Position numbers and translations under genes: made by a program | The notes under the pieces: generated by a model | The model's database searches: none | Seen by the model: only the letters and a program-made list of their open reading frames with translations | Told to the model about the DNA's origin: nothing | Shown here: in pieces, positions 1 through 7,300 of the stretch | How positions within the stretch are numbered: position 1 is the first letter of the stretch | Layout of the letters: every line of letters starts with the position of its first letter | Assembly: GCA_030608825.1 (NCBI GenBank) | Contig: JAUWDL010000048.1 | Coordinates: 1 to 7,792 of the forward strand | DNA: 7,792 nucleotides | Direction: 5' to 3' | DNA from: Gemmatimonadales bacterium | GTDB taxonomy: Bacteria; Gemmatimonadota; Gemmatimonadetes; Palauibacterales; Palauibacteraceae

Positions 1-2
1 CG

Positions 3-1262
3 AAGGAGGGCATCGAGCGGTGGCTGCAGGAACATCCGGAGGACCGCGAGGCGTTCACGTCCTACTTCACGGTCATCGAGCAGGCCGGTGACGAGATCGC
101 CGCGGTGCCCTACTCACGGGCGTACCGGGATCGGCTCGCACCGGCCGCCGCGGCCCTGCGCGAGGCGGCCAGCGCCGTCGAGAACCCCTCCCTTCGCCGC
201 TTCCTCACGTCGAGGGCGGCCGCCTTCCTCTCCAACGATTACTTCGACAGCGACGTGGCCTGGATGCGCCTCGAGGGCAACCTGATCGATCCGACCATCG
301 GTCCCTACGAGGTCTACGAGGACCGCCGCTACGGTTACAAGGCGGCCTTCGAATCCTTCGTCGGCATCAAGGACCCGGCCGAGAGCGAGCGGCTCGCCAG
401 CCTCGTCTCGCAGCTGCCGGCCCTGGAGCAGGCTCTGCCGATCCCGGACGAGCACAAGAACCTGGACCGCCCGTTCATCTCGCCGATCTCGGTCGTGGAC
501 CTGGCCTATGCGGCCGGCGACACGCGGGCCGGCGTCCAGACGATCGCCTTCAACCTTCCGAACGACCCGCGCGTGCGGGAGCAGGAGGGCTCGAAGAAGG
601 TGATGCTCAAGAACGTGATCGAGGCGAAGTTCGAGACGATCCTCAAGCCGATCGCGCTCCGCGTCCTCGTGCCCGAGCAGGCCGACGCCGTGGGGATCGA
701 GGAGTACTTCACGCGCGTCCTCATGCACGAGCTCGCCCATGGCCTCGGCCCGGATTACGTGACGGGCAGCCCGGACCTGACCGTGAACAAGGCCTTGCGC
801 GACCGCTACTCGGCGATCGAAGAAGCGAAGGCTGACGCGGTCGGCACGCACAGTCTCGCCGTCCTCACCGAGAGGGGCGTTTACACGGAGGAGTTCCTTC
901 GCCAGGTGTACATCGGGCACGTCGCGGACCTCTTCCGCTGCATGCGGTTCGGGATCACCGAGGCCCACGGAAAGGGCTGCCTGAGCCAGTTCAACTACCT
1001 GCTCGAGAGGGGTGCCATCGAGTACGACGCCGCCGTCGAGCGGTTCTCGGTGAACCAGGAAGTGATTCCGGTCGCCATGACCGAGCTGGCCGGCATCTTT
1101 CTGTCCTTCGAAGCGACGGGTGACTACGCTCGCACGGGGGAGTTCTTCGACCGCTACGGCCAGGCGTCCCTCGAGCTCGAGCTGGCCCGGGCTCGCCTGA
1201 GAGAGGTCCCGGTCGATATCATTCCTGCGTACACGATCAAAGAGATGATGGCCAGCTGGTAG
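3..1262 (+). CDS. Dipeptidyl peptidase III-like zinc metallopeptidase (M49-related), 5'-truncated by window edge
   Basis: The frame is open from base 3 to the TAG at 1260-1262, giving 419 visible residues, so the true start is upstream. The GTG at 105 is an internal valine codon, since conserved-looking sequence continues before it. Zinc site: HELAH at 726-740 (two His ligands and the catalytic Glu), then EEAKAD at 819-836, matching the EExRAE/D helix that supplies the third ligand (probably the Glu at 822-824) in the M49 family. Classical M49 enzymes carry a six-residue HEXXGH; this one has the five-residue HEXXH form, as in plant Nudix-fused homologues and some bacterial ones. Upstream blocks such as FLSNDYFDSDVAW, IGPYEVYEDRRYGYKAAFE and AGDTRAGVQTIAFNLPND are those I recall from bacterial 'dipeptidyl-peptidase 3 family' proteins. 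The expected activity is removal of dipeptides or related peptide hydrolysis, but the substrate is unknown. Whether it is exported cannot be judged without the N-terminus. The next gene starts 52 bp downstream. Confidence 0.8.
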   Translation, partial: KEGIERWLQEHPEDREAFTSYFTVIEQAGDEIAAVPYSRAYRDRLAPAAAALREAASAVENPSLRRFLTSRAAAFLSNDYFDSDVAWMRLEGNLIDPTIGPYEVYEDRRYGYKAAFESFVGIKDPAESERLASLVSQLPALEQALPIPDEHKNLDRPFISPISVVDLAYAAGDTRAGVQTIAFNLPNDPRVREQEGSKKVMLKNVIEAKFETILKPIALRVLVPEQADAVGIEEYFTRVLMHELAHGLGPDYVTGSPDLTVNKALRDRYSAIEEAKADAVGTHSLAVLTERGVYTEEFLRQVYIGHVADLFRCMRFGITEAHGKGCLSQFNYLLERGAIEYDAAVERFSVNQEVIPVAMTELAGIFLSFEATGDYARTGEFFDRYGQASLELELARARLREVPVDIIPAYTIKEMMASW

Positions 1263-1302
1263 GCCGGCCCGGCCGGCGCTGCTCCGATGTCCCCCAAGCC
1301 CA

Positions 1303-1310
1303 TAGGAGAG
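1303..1310 (+). promoter_or_regulatory. Ribosome-binding site of the DUF4440 lipoprotein gene
   Basis: TAGGAGAG lies just before the ATG at 1315, with about 6 nt between the AGGAG core and the start. It supports that start codon, which in turn places the lipobox Cys at residue 26, a normal distance for a lipoprotein signal peptide. Confidence 0.75.
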
Positions 1311-1314
1311 TGCA

Positions 1315-1845
1315 ATGAGCCCCTGGACTAGAACGCGCACCGTATTGATCACCGGCCTCACCGGTATACTCGCGGCCGGCCTCTCGGCCTGCTACGGCGG
1401 CGGTGACGGCGCGCCGGCCCAGGAAGAGCCGGCAATCGACCTGGCAGCGGAAGAGGCCGCCGTCCGACAGGTCAACGTGACGTGGCTGGAGCGCTTCCGG
1501 GCCGGGGACGCCGATGGCGTCGCGGCCCTGTTCGTCGAAGACGGGTGGACGATCGGAGACGCCGGCCTGCGCGAAGGACGCGCGGCGATCCTGGCCGGCA
1601 TGGCCGAGGAGTATGGGGCCAACCCGGACGCGACGGCCGACTGGGGGGCCAAGTCGGTCTGGGTGGCTGCATCCGGCGACCTCGCCGTCGAGCGCGGCTG
1701 GTGGGCCTACGACTCCGACGGCGAGGGCGAGGCCGAGGGGGATGAGGGCGAGTACATCACGGTCTTCGTGAAGGTGGGCGACCAGTGGATGGTCCTGGCG
1801 GACGCCGGCGCGAGCACCATGCCCGACGACGAGGAGGACGACTAG
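1315..1845 (+). CDS. Lipoprotein with DUF4440 / SnoaL-like (NTF2-fold) domain
   Basis: 176 residues. The N-terminus has positive charges (R6, R8), a hydrophobic stretch (10-23) and a lipobox L-S-A-C ending at Cys26, so it is predicted to be a lipid-anchored envelope protein. A low-complexity linker (27-43) leads into a DUF4440/SnoaL-like domain at about 44-165. Typical features are the start AAEEAAVRQVNVTWLERFRAGD, the 'GDADGVAALFVED' strand-helix turn, a 'GRAAIL' helix, 'VAASGDLAVERGWW' and the closing 'VGDQWMVLADAGAS'. The family has an NTF2-like cone fold; members include enzymes, binding proteins and many of unknown role, so no reaction is claimed. An acidic insertion (about 134-146, Asp/Glu/Gly) sits between two predicted strands, and the tail is DDEEDD. 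A hairpin follows the stop codon at once and a stronger one lies 65 bp on. It could be cotranscribed with the upstream peptidase gene (52 bp gap). Confidence 0.8.
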   Translation: MSPWTRTRTVLITGLTGILAAGLSACYGGGDGAPAQEEPAIDLAAEEAAVRQVNVTWLERFRAGDADGVAALFVEDGWTIGDAGLREGRAAILAGMAEEYGANPDATADWGAKSVWVAASGDLAVERGWWAYDSDGEGEAEGDEGEYITVFVKVGDQWMVLADAGASTMPDDEEDD

Positions 1846-1846
1846 C

Positions 1847-1868
1847 CGGCCGGTCGATCGGTCGGCCG
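1847..1868 (+). other. Short GC hairpin directly after the lipoprotein stop codon
   Basis: CGGCCGGTC, loop GATC, GGTCGGCCG: a 9-bp RNA stem including two G-U pairs, with a tetraloop, starting 2 nt after the TAG. A second small stem (GCTCGG/CCGAGC, 1884-1898) follows. Neither has a T-run. They may protect the mRNA 3' end or be incidental in this GC-rich DNA. Confidence 0.4.
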
Positions 1869-1910
1869 TGCAGGACGCTTGACGCTCGGATTCCGAGCAC
1901 CCCACCTTTG

Positions 1911-1948
1911 AGAGAGAGCCCGGTCGGATGGTCGGCCGGGCTCTCTCT
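1911..1948 (+). terminator. Strong perfect hairpin, probable transcription terminator without T-run
   Basis: AGAGAGAGCCCGG (1911-1923) pairs exactly with CCGGGCTCTCTCT (1936-1948), giving a 13-bp stem with a 12-nt loop. It stands 65 bp after the lipoprotein stop and 83 bp before the next start, the widest gap between genes in the window. The 3' arm ends in CTCTCTCT followed by GTCAC, so the U-tract of a classic intrinsic terminator is missing. Similar stem-only terminators occur in GC-rich bacteria, but this could also be an mRNA 3'-end stabiliser. A promoter for the next gene would be expected between about 1949 and 2017; I could not identify convincing -35/-10 boxes there. Confidence 0.6.
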
Positions 1949-2017
1949 GTCACTACTGAGCTCGCTGTACGCTTCGCGTGACGCCGACTGTCAGGTTGCC
2001 CGGCGAGACGCCATTTG

Positions 2018-2024
2018 AAGGAGG
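2018..2024 (+). promoter_or_regulatory. Ribosome-binding site that fixes the start of the LolA-like gene
   Basis: A perfect AAGGAGG lies 7 nt before the ATG at 2032. The same frame is open further up, to a GTG at 1978, but that start lacks such a site and would bury the signal peptide 18 residues inside the protein. The ATG at 2032 is therefore preferred. Confidence 0.85.
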
Positions 2025-2031
2025 ACCGTTG

Positions 2032-2859
2032 ATGAAGATCCTGCCGACCCCTGCCGCGCGACATCTGCTGCTGCTCGCGGTCTTTCTGGCCCTGCCGTCA
2101 GCCGTCACCGCACAGTCCGCGAAGGAGATCCTCATGACCTCCTTCGAGGAGTACGAACAGCGGATGGAGGGGATCGAGAACTACACCGTCGTGCAGGAGA
2201 CGATGGGGTTCGAGGCGGAGCTGACCTTCGTGCGGACCGAGGATGATGAGGGCCGAACCGTGTTCGTGCTGAAGGGCCAGGAGGACGCCAGCAGTGGCGG
2301 GATGTCGAACTTCTACCGCATGTACCCGAAGATCGCCGAGCGCGCCGAGCTGGAGGGCAGGGAATCCGTGGACGGCGAGCAGTGTCACGTCGTGGCGATC
2401 AACGATTTCAGCGGGCTGGACCTCAATCAGGAGATGGCGATCGGGGAGCAGGGCTCTTTCGTCCCCAAGACGGGGTTGCTCTACGTGGACACGGACGATC
2501 ACCTCATTCGAAAGATGCAGATGGAAGGGGAGATCACGAGGGACGGCCAGAGATCGCCCATGACCGCCGTGACCGTTCTTTCGGATTATCGTGACGTCGA
2601 GGGGATGCTCCACCCGTACTTGCTGAACATCACGGCCACCGGCCTCGCCGCCGGGATGTCGGAAGAGGAGATGGAGGAGACCAGGAAGAGCCTGGCGGAG
2701 ATGGAGAAGAACCTGGAGGGCATGGACGACACCCAGCGCGCCATGGTCGAGCGGATGATGGGCGGGCAGCTGGACAAAATGCGAAAGATGCTCGAATCCG
2801 GCCAGTTCGAAATCACCGTGGTCACCAAGGAAGTCCGCGTCAACGAGAACCTGGAGTAG
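2032..2859 (+). CDS. Exported LolA/LppX-like protein with C-terminal Met/Glu-rich heptad helix
   Basis: 275 residues from the ATG at 2032. A signal peptide runs over about 1-27: basic start, leucine-rich core and a SAVTA|Q site for signal peptidase I; no lipobox Cys, so it should be soluble in the periplasm or loosely bound to the envelope. The middle looks beta-rich and resembles the LolA/LppX lipoprotein-sorting fold: 'YTVVQETMGFEAELTFVR', 'ELEGRESVDGEQCHVVAI', then 'GLLYVDTDDHLIRKMQMEG' and 'LSDYRDVEGMLHPYLLNI'. Such proteins hold lipid or lipoprotein acyl chains in a half-barrel, but that role is inference here. Residues 209-254 form a helix with nine Met in 46 residues; hydrophobic residues repeat in a heptad (214, 221, 228 and 224, 231, 238). 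A final strand pair (about 257-272) ends the domain. Only one Cys is visible outside the signal peptide, in 'EQCHVV'. The OmpA-family gene follows after 72 bp, probably in the same transcript. Confidence 0.7.
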   Translation: MKILPTPAARHLLLLAVFLALPSAVTAQSAKEILMTSFEEYEQRMEGIENYTVVQETMGFEAELTFVRTEDDEGRTVFVLKGQEDASSGGMSNFYRMYPKIAERAELEGRESVDGEQCHVVAINDFSGLDLNQEMAIGEQGSFVPKTGLLYVDTDDHLIRKMQMEGEITRDGQRSPMTAVTVLSDYRDVEGMLHPYLLNITATGLAAGMSEEEMEETRKSLAEMEKNLEGMDDTQRAMVERMMGGQLDKMRKMLESGQFEITVVTKEVRVNENLE

Positions 2860-2882
2860 TCGCCTCGAGACCGCTCTTCATT

Positions 2883-2900
2883 CCGAGCCAGCAGGCTCGG
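2883..2900 (+). other. Small intergenic hairpin between the LolA-like and OmpA-family genes
   Basis: CCGAGCC and GGCTCGG form a perfect 7-bp stem with loop AGCA, 23 bp after the stop and 31 bp before the next ATG. There is no T-run after it. It may be a weak attenuator or a processing or stabilising stem that sets relative output of the two genes. Confidence 0.35.
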
Positions 2901-2931
2901 TAACCGCGCGATCGGAACGAAGGAGACCCAA

Positions 2932-4239
2932 ATGCGTCGATCCACACTGCTCAGCGTTCTCTGCCTTGCGGCTCTCAGTCTCTTCGCTCTGCCGAGCCAG
3001 GCTGACGCGCAGCTCCTCAAGAAGCTGAAGGACGCCGGCCAGGACGCCGTCGAGGACGAGGCCGCCAACCAGACGGAACGGCTACTGCGCGAGGCGATCC
3101 GCTGCGCCGTGAACGATCCCGTATGTGCGGAACAGGCCGAGGAAGACGACAAGCCGGTCATCTACACCGACCAGAACGGCGACGTGATCACCGACGACGA
3201 GGGCACCCCGATCACCGACCGAGACGAGGCAGCCGACCAGGCTGGTGTCTCGCCTGCCGCCGACACCGCGGGCCCAAAGCCGGGTGAAGGGGCCTGGGCC
3301 AACTACGACTTCGTGCCCGGCGAAGAAGTCCTCTTCGTGGATGACTTTTCCGACGACGAGGCCGGCGACTTTCCGCGCCGTCTGGAGTGGCTACGCGGCA
3401 ACATGGAGCTTGTCGAGTGGCAAGACCGCATGCTGCTGCGCTCCACCGGCGGTGGCAGCCAGTTCGCAGTGCTCCTGCCGGAGGGTGTCCCCGAGCGCTT
3501 TACTCTTGAGTTCGACATCAGTGATTCCGGAACGTCCAACGGGACAATCGTCATACTCGAGGAGGGGCGGGACAACCTCCGCGACCGTTACAAAGGTGCA
3601 CGCTTCGCCTTTGGTCATTGGCGTGGCTCCGGCATCTGGAGGGAACGGGAGCCTCTATCAACTTTGGATGACAAGCGGATGAGGACCGAGATCGTCACGG
3701 CCCGCGTCATGGCCGATGGCGAACACATCAAAGTCTTCATCAACGAGAAGCGTGTCTCCAACGTGCCGAGAATCGAAATCCCCCGCGGCGATCGGCTCAC
3801 CTTCGAGATGTGGGGCACGGATGAGAAGCCGGTTTACATCGGCAACATCCGCGTGGCCGCCGGTGGCCGGGACCTGTACGACGACCTGGTCGAGGCGGGG
3901 CGTGTCGCCACGCAGGGCATCTTCTTCGACGTCGACAGCGACCGCATCCAGCCGGAATCGACTCCGACGCTTGAAGAGATCGGCACCATGCTCGAGGAGC
4001 ACCCCGACCTCAGAATCGCGATCGAGGGCCACACGGACAGCATGGGCAACGACGACCACAACCTGGATCTCTCGATTCGCCGGGCCGTAGCCGTTCGGGA
4101 GTACCTGATCGATGCCTACGGGATCGAGGCGAGCCGTCTGGAGGCAGACGGTTTCGGCGAGACGCAGCCTGTCGGAGACAACGAAACGCCGGAAGGCCGC
4201 CAGCAAAACCGGCGTGTGGAACTGGTCGTCCTCGACTGA
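2932..4239 (+). CDS. OmpA-family envelope protein: LamG-like middle domain plus peptidoglycan-binding C-domain
   Basis: 435 residues; start ATG with GAAGGAG 6 nt upstream. The signal peptide is 1-26 (cleavage ADA|Q). The mature N-terminus has a basic helix followed by C58 and C65, spaced to form a disulfide. Residues 66-125 are an acidic, probably flexible linker. Residues about 131-312 look like a beta-sandwich of concanavalin/LamG-like type: 'EVLFVDDFSDDEAGDFPRRLEW', 'FTLEFDIS', 'IKVFINEKRV', then 'VYIGNIRVA'. This may bind carbohydrate or protein, but I see no recognisable ligand site. Residues about 325-435 are an OmpA C-terminal domain: 'GIFFDVDSDRIQPES', GHTDS (D369), the N-x2-LS-x2-RA-x2-V motif (N377 to V388, with R384) and QNRRVEL. 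D369 and R384 correspond to the Asp/Arg pair that grips diaminopimelate in OmpA homologues. No N-terminal beta-barrel is present, so it is a periplasmic or surface-tethered peptidoglycan binder rather than a porin. Confidence 0.85.
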   Translation: MRRSTLLSVLCLAALSLFALPSQADAQLLKKLKDAGQDAVEDEAANQTERLLREAIRCAVNDPVCAEQAEEDDKPVIYTDQNGDVITDDEGTPITDRDEAADQAGVSPAADTAGPKPGEGAWANYDFVPGEEVLFVDDFSDDEAGDFPRRLEWLRGNMELVEWQDRMLLRSTGGGSQFAVLLPEGVPERFTLEFDISDSGTSNGTIVILEEGRDNLRDRYKGARFAFGHWRGSGIWREREPLSTLDDKRMRTEIVTARVMADGEHIKVFINEKRVSNVPRIEIPRGDRLTFEMWGTDEKPVYIGNIRVAAGGRDLYDDLVEAGRVATQGIFFDVDSDRIQPESTPTLEEIGTMLEEHPDLRIAIEGHTDSMGNDDHNLDLSIRRAVAVREYLIDAYGIEASRLEADGFGETQPVGDNETPEGRQQNRRVELVVLD

Positions 4240-4284
4240 TCGGAGGGCGCCGCGCGCGCCGCACATTCTGCTCGATCTGGCCCC

Positions 4285-4323
4285 TTCTCTTGAGGCTCAG
4301 CGGCTGAGCCTGAGGGAAGAGAG
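4285..4323 (+). terminator. Hairpin after the OmpA-family gene, possible terminator or 3'-end stabiliser
   Basis: The core is AGGCTCAG, loop CGG, CTGAGCCT (4293-4311): 8 perfect pairs. Outside it, TTCTCTT (4285-4291) can pair with AAGAGAG (4317-4323) across an uneven internal loop, giving about 15 pairs in all. No T-run follows. It lies 46 bp after the OmpA-family stop and ends 45 bp before carB, so it probably separates the two units. A smaller GC stem (GGCGC/GCGCC, 4246-4260) precedes it. The sequence has the look of a REP-type palindrome, but only one copy is in the window. Confidence 0.5.
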
Positions 4324-4326
4324 CCG

Positions 4327-4368
4327 GCGGGGCTGCGCGGAGCAAACCCCGCGCGTAGCTTCACCGCG
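4327..4368 (+). promoter_or_regulatory. carB leader: overlapping hairpins, no Shine-Dalgarno, possible -10 box
   Basis: Two stems are possible and exclude each other: GCGGGG (4327-4332) with CCCCGC (4347-4352), or GCGCGG (4335-4340) with CCGCGC (4349-4354). The 14 nt between the second stem and the ATG contain no purine-rich ribosome-binding site. TAGCTT at 4356-4361 fits the loose TANNNT -10 pattern and lies 7 nt before the A of the ATG, the spacing expected for a leaderless transcript, but I see no good -35 box. Treat the regulatory reading as a hypothesis; only the pairings and the missing SD are directly visible. Confidence 0.3.
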
Positions 4369-7300
4369 ATGCCCCGCCGAGATGACTTAGAATCCATCCT
4401 TCTCATCGGCTCGGGTCCGATCGTGATCGGTCAGGCCTGCGAGTTCGACTATTCGGGTACCCAGGCCTGCCGCGCCCTCCGCGAGGAGGGATACCGGGTC
4501 GTTCTGATCAACTCCAATCCCGCCACGATCATGACCGACCCGGACATGGCGGACGCCACCTACATCGAACCGGTGACGGCGGAGTGGGTGGAGAGGGTGA
4601 TCGAGCGCGAACGGCCCGATGCCCTGCTTCCCACGATGGGAGGGCAGACCGCCCTCAACGTCTCCCTCGAACTGCACGAGGGCGGGGTGCTCGAACGTTA
4701 CGGCGTCGAGCTGATCGGTGCGGACCACCTCGCCATCCGCAAGGCGGAGGACCGCGAGGAGTTCGCGGAGGCTATGGGCCGAATCGGCTTGGCCGTGCCG
4801 CACGGCGGCTTCGCGAAGTCGGTCGATGAGGCCGTCGAGATCGCGGAGGACACCGGTTACCCGGCGATCATACGGCCCTCTTTCACCCTCGGCGGCGGAG
4901 GCGGAGGCATCGCCTACAACCGGGAAGAGTTCGAGAAGGCCGCGCGCCGGGGCCTGGACGCCTCGCCGATAGGCGAGGTCCTGATCGATCGAAGCGTGAT
5001 CGGCTGGAAGGAATTCGAGCTCGAGCTGATGCGGGACGGATGTGACAACGTCGTGGTCGTCTGCTCGATCGAGAACTTCGACGCGATGGGGGTGCACACG
5101 GGCGACTCGATCACGGTGGCTCCCGCGATGACGCTCTCCGACGTCGAGTATCAGGAGATGAGGAACGCCGCGATCGCCGTCATCCGCGAGATCGGCGTGG
5201 ACGCGGGCGGGTGCAACATCCAGTTCGCCGTCGATCCTGCGTCGGGCGAGATGCTGGTGATCGAGATGAACCCCCGGGTCTCGCGGAGCTCGGCCCTCGC
5301 CTCAAAGGCCACCGGCTTCCCGATCGCCCGGATCGGCGCCAAGCTCGCCGTCGGCTACCGACTCGACGAGATCGAGAACGCGATCACCCGGAAGACGATG
5401 TCCTGCTTCGAGCCGGTACTGGACTACGTGGTCGTCAAGATACCTCGCTTCGCCTTCGAGAAGTTCCCGCTGAGCGATCCGACGCTGGGCGTGCAGATGA
5501 AGGCCGTCGGTGAAGTGATGGCTATCGGGCGCACCTTCCAGCAGGCCTGGCTCAAGGGCTTCCGCGCCCTCGAAAACGACCGCTGCGGATGGCAGCCGGC
5601 CGCCTCACCGGAGGATGACCGGTTGCCCGACGTGGAGATCCCCTCCATCCGCGCGTCGCTGCGGACGCCGACCCCCGAGAGGCCGTTCCAGATCTACCGG
5701 GCCCTCGAGGCGGGCATGAAGGTGGAGGAGATCTCGTCACTCACCGGGATCGACCCCTGGTTCTTGAACGAGCTCGCCGAACTGGTCGAAGCGGCGATTC
5801 GTTTCGGCCACCGCCACGCGGCCGGCGTTGAAGCTCCCGGGGAGGGCCCGTCCGTCGTCGAGCCGAGTCCGCCGCTGCCCGACGCCGCGGACCTGTCGCA
5901 CATGAAGAAGCTCGGGTTCGGCGACGCGGAGCTTGCCCGTCTCCGAGGGACGACGGAGGCCGAGATCCGAGGCGTCCGGCATCGAAACGGGATACGCCCG
6001 GTATACAGGCGGGTCGATACCTGCGCCGGCGAGTTTCCGGCCGCGACACCCTACCTCTACTCCACGTACGAGACGGAAGACGAGTCCGCTCGGTCGGAGC
6101 GCCCGAAGATCGTCATCCTCGGAAGCGGCCCGAACCGGATCGGGCAGGGCATTGAGTTCGACTACTGCTGTGTCTCGGCGGCCCTGGCCCTCAGGGATGA
6201 GGGGTTCGAGACGATCATGGTGAACTCGAACCCGGAGACGGTCTCCACCGACTTCGACATCTCGGACAAGCTCTACTTCGAGCCGCTCACACTCGAGGAC
6301 GTGCTGGAGATCGTGGAGCACGAGAAGCCCGATGGCGTCGTGGTGCAGCTGGGGGGTCAGACGCCGCTCGGGCTGGCGCGTGCGCTGGACGATCTCGGAG
6401 TCCCGATTCTCGGAACGAGCGTGGATTCGATCGACGAGGCGGAGGACCGACGGAGGTTCGAGGCCCTCTGCCGTCGCCTCGGGATCCGAACGCCGGAGGG
6501 CGGCACGGCGACGAGCATCGAAGAGGCGATCATGGTGGCCGAGGGGATCGGCTACCCGATACTGGTGCGTCCGAGCTACGTGCTCGGCGGCCGGGCGATG
6601 GAGATCGTCTACGACGACCCCTCGCTCCGTGAGTACTTCGACCGCGCCATCCGCGCCTCGCCTGAGCATCCCGTGCTCATCGACCGGTTCCTCGAGGACG
6701 CGTTCGAAGCCGATGTCGACGCCATCGCGGACGGCGAGCGGGTGCTGATAGGTGGCGTCATGCAGCACATCGAGGAAGCGGGGATCCACTCGGGCGACTC
6801 GGCCTGCGTCGTGCCGCCCTATCTCCTTCGGGACGAGGACATCGAGAGGATGCGGCGGCACACCCGCGAGCTCGCCGAAGCGCTGGACGTCCGGGGGCTG
6901 ATCAACGTGCAGTACGCGGTCTTCGAGGGCGATGTCTACGTGCTCGAGGTGAACCCCCGTGCCAGCCGCACGGTCCCGTTCATCAGCAAGGCGATCGGCG
7001 TCCCCCTGGCGCGAGTCGCCGCCCGGGTGCTGGCCGGCCGTCGCCTCGACGATCTCGACCTGCCGGAGCAACCCGTGCTCCTGGACATGGCCGTGAAGGA
7101 GGCCGTCCTGCCGTTCGACAAGTTCCCGGAGGCGGATCCCCAGCTCGGCCCCGAGATGCGCTCCACGGGCGAGGTGATGGGGCTCGCCGACAGCTTCGGA
7201 CTGGCGTTCGCGAAGGCCCAGCTATCGGCGGGATCCTCACTGCCGATCTCCGGGACCGTGGCCATTACCGTGCACGATCGGGACAAACCGATGGTCACGC

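Noticed and set aside
105..1262. GTG at 105 as the start of the M49-like gene
   Set aside because: The frame is open back to the window edge with plausible coding sequence (for example YFTVIEQAGDEIAAVPYS), and no purine-rich site lies at the right distance before the GTG.
1263..1277. GCCGGC-CCG-GCCGGC inverted repeat after the M49-like stop as a terminator
   Set aside because: Only 6 pairs with a 3-nt loop, no T-run, and the self-complementary GCCGGC word is common by chance in DNA of this composition.
114..1361. 415-residue open frame on the - strand opposite the M49-like gene
   Set aside because: Composition is Arg/Val/Gly/Leu/Asp/His-rich without a recognisable domain, as expected from the antisense of a GC-rich gene with G/C third positions. 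The + strand has a clear zinc-site protein.
1949..2017. Promoter for the LolA-like gene (TTGCCC near 1996 as a -35 box)
   Set aside because: No credible -10 box sits 16-18 bp downstream, and the position would put the transcript start inside or after the ribosome-binding site.
1978..2031. GTG at 1978 as the start of the LolA-like gene
   Set aside because: It would add 18 residues before an otherwise perfect signal peptide and would place the strong AAGGAGG inside the coding region.
1237..2064. 275-residue open frame on the - strand across the lipoprotein gene and the terminator
   Set aside because: It spans a strong intergenic hairpin and three + strand gene regions, and shows no domain or ribosome-binding site that I can recognise.
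5737..7071. 444-residue open frame on the - strand inside carB
   Set aside because: It is the antisense of the highly conserved carB coding sequence; its length comes from the scarcity of stops in GC-rich antisense DNA.
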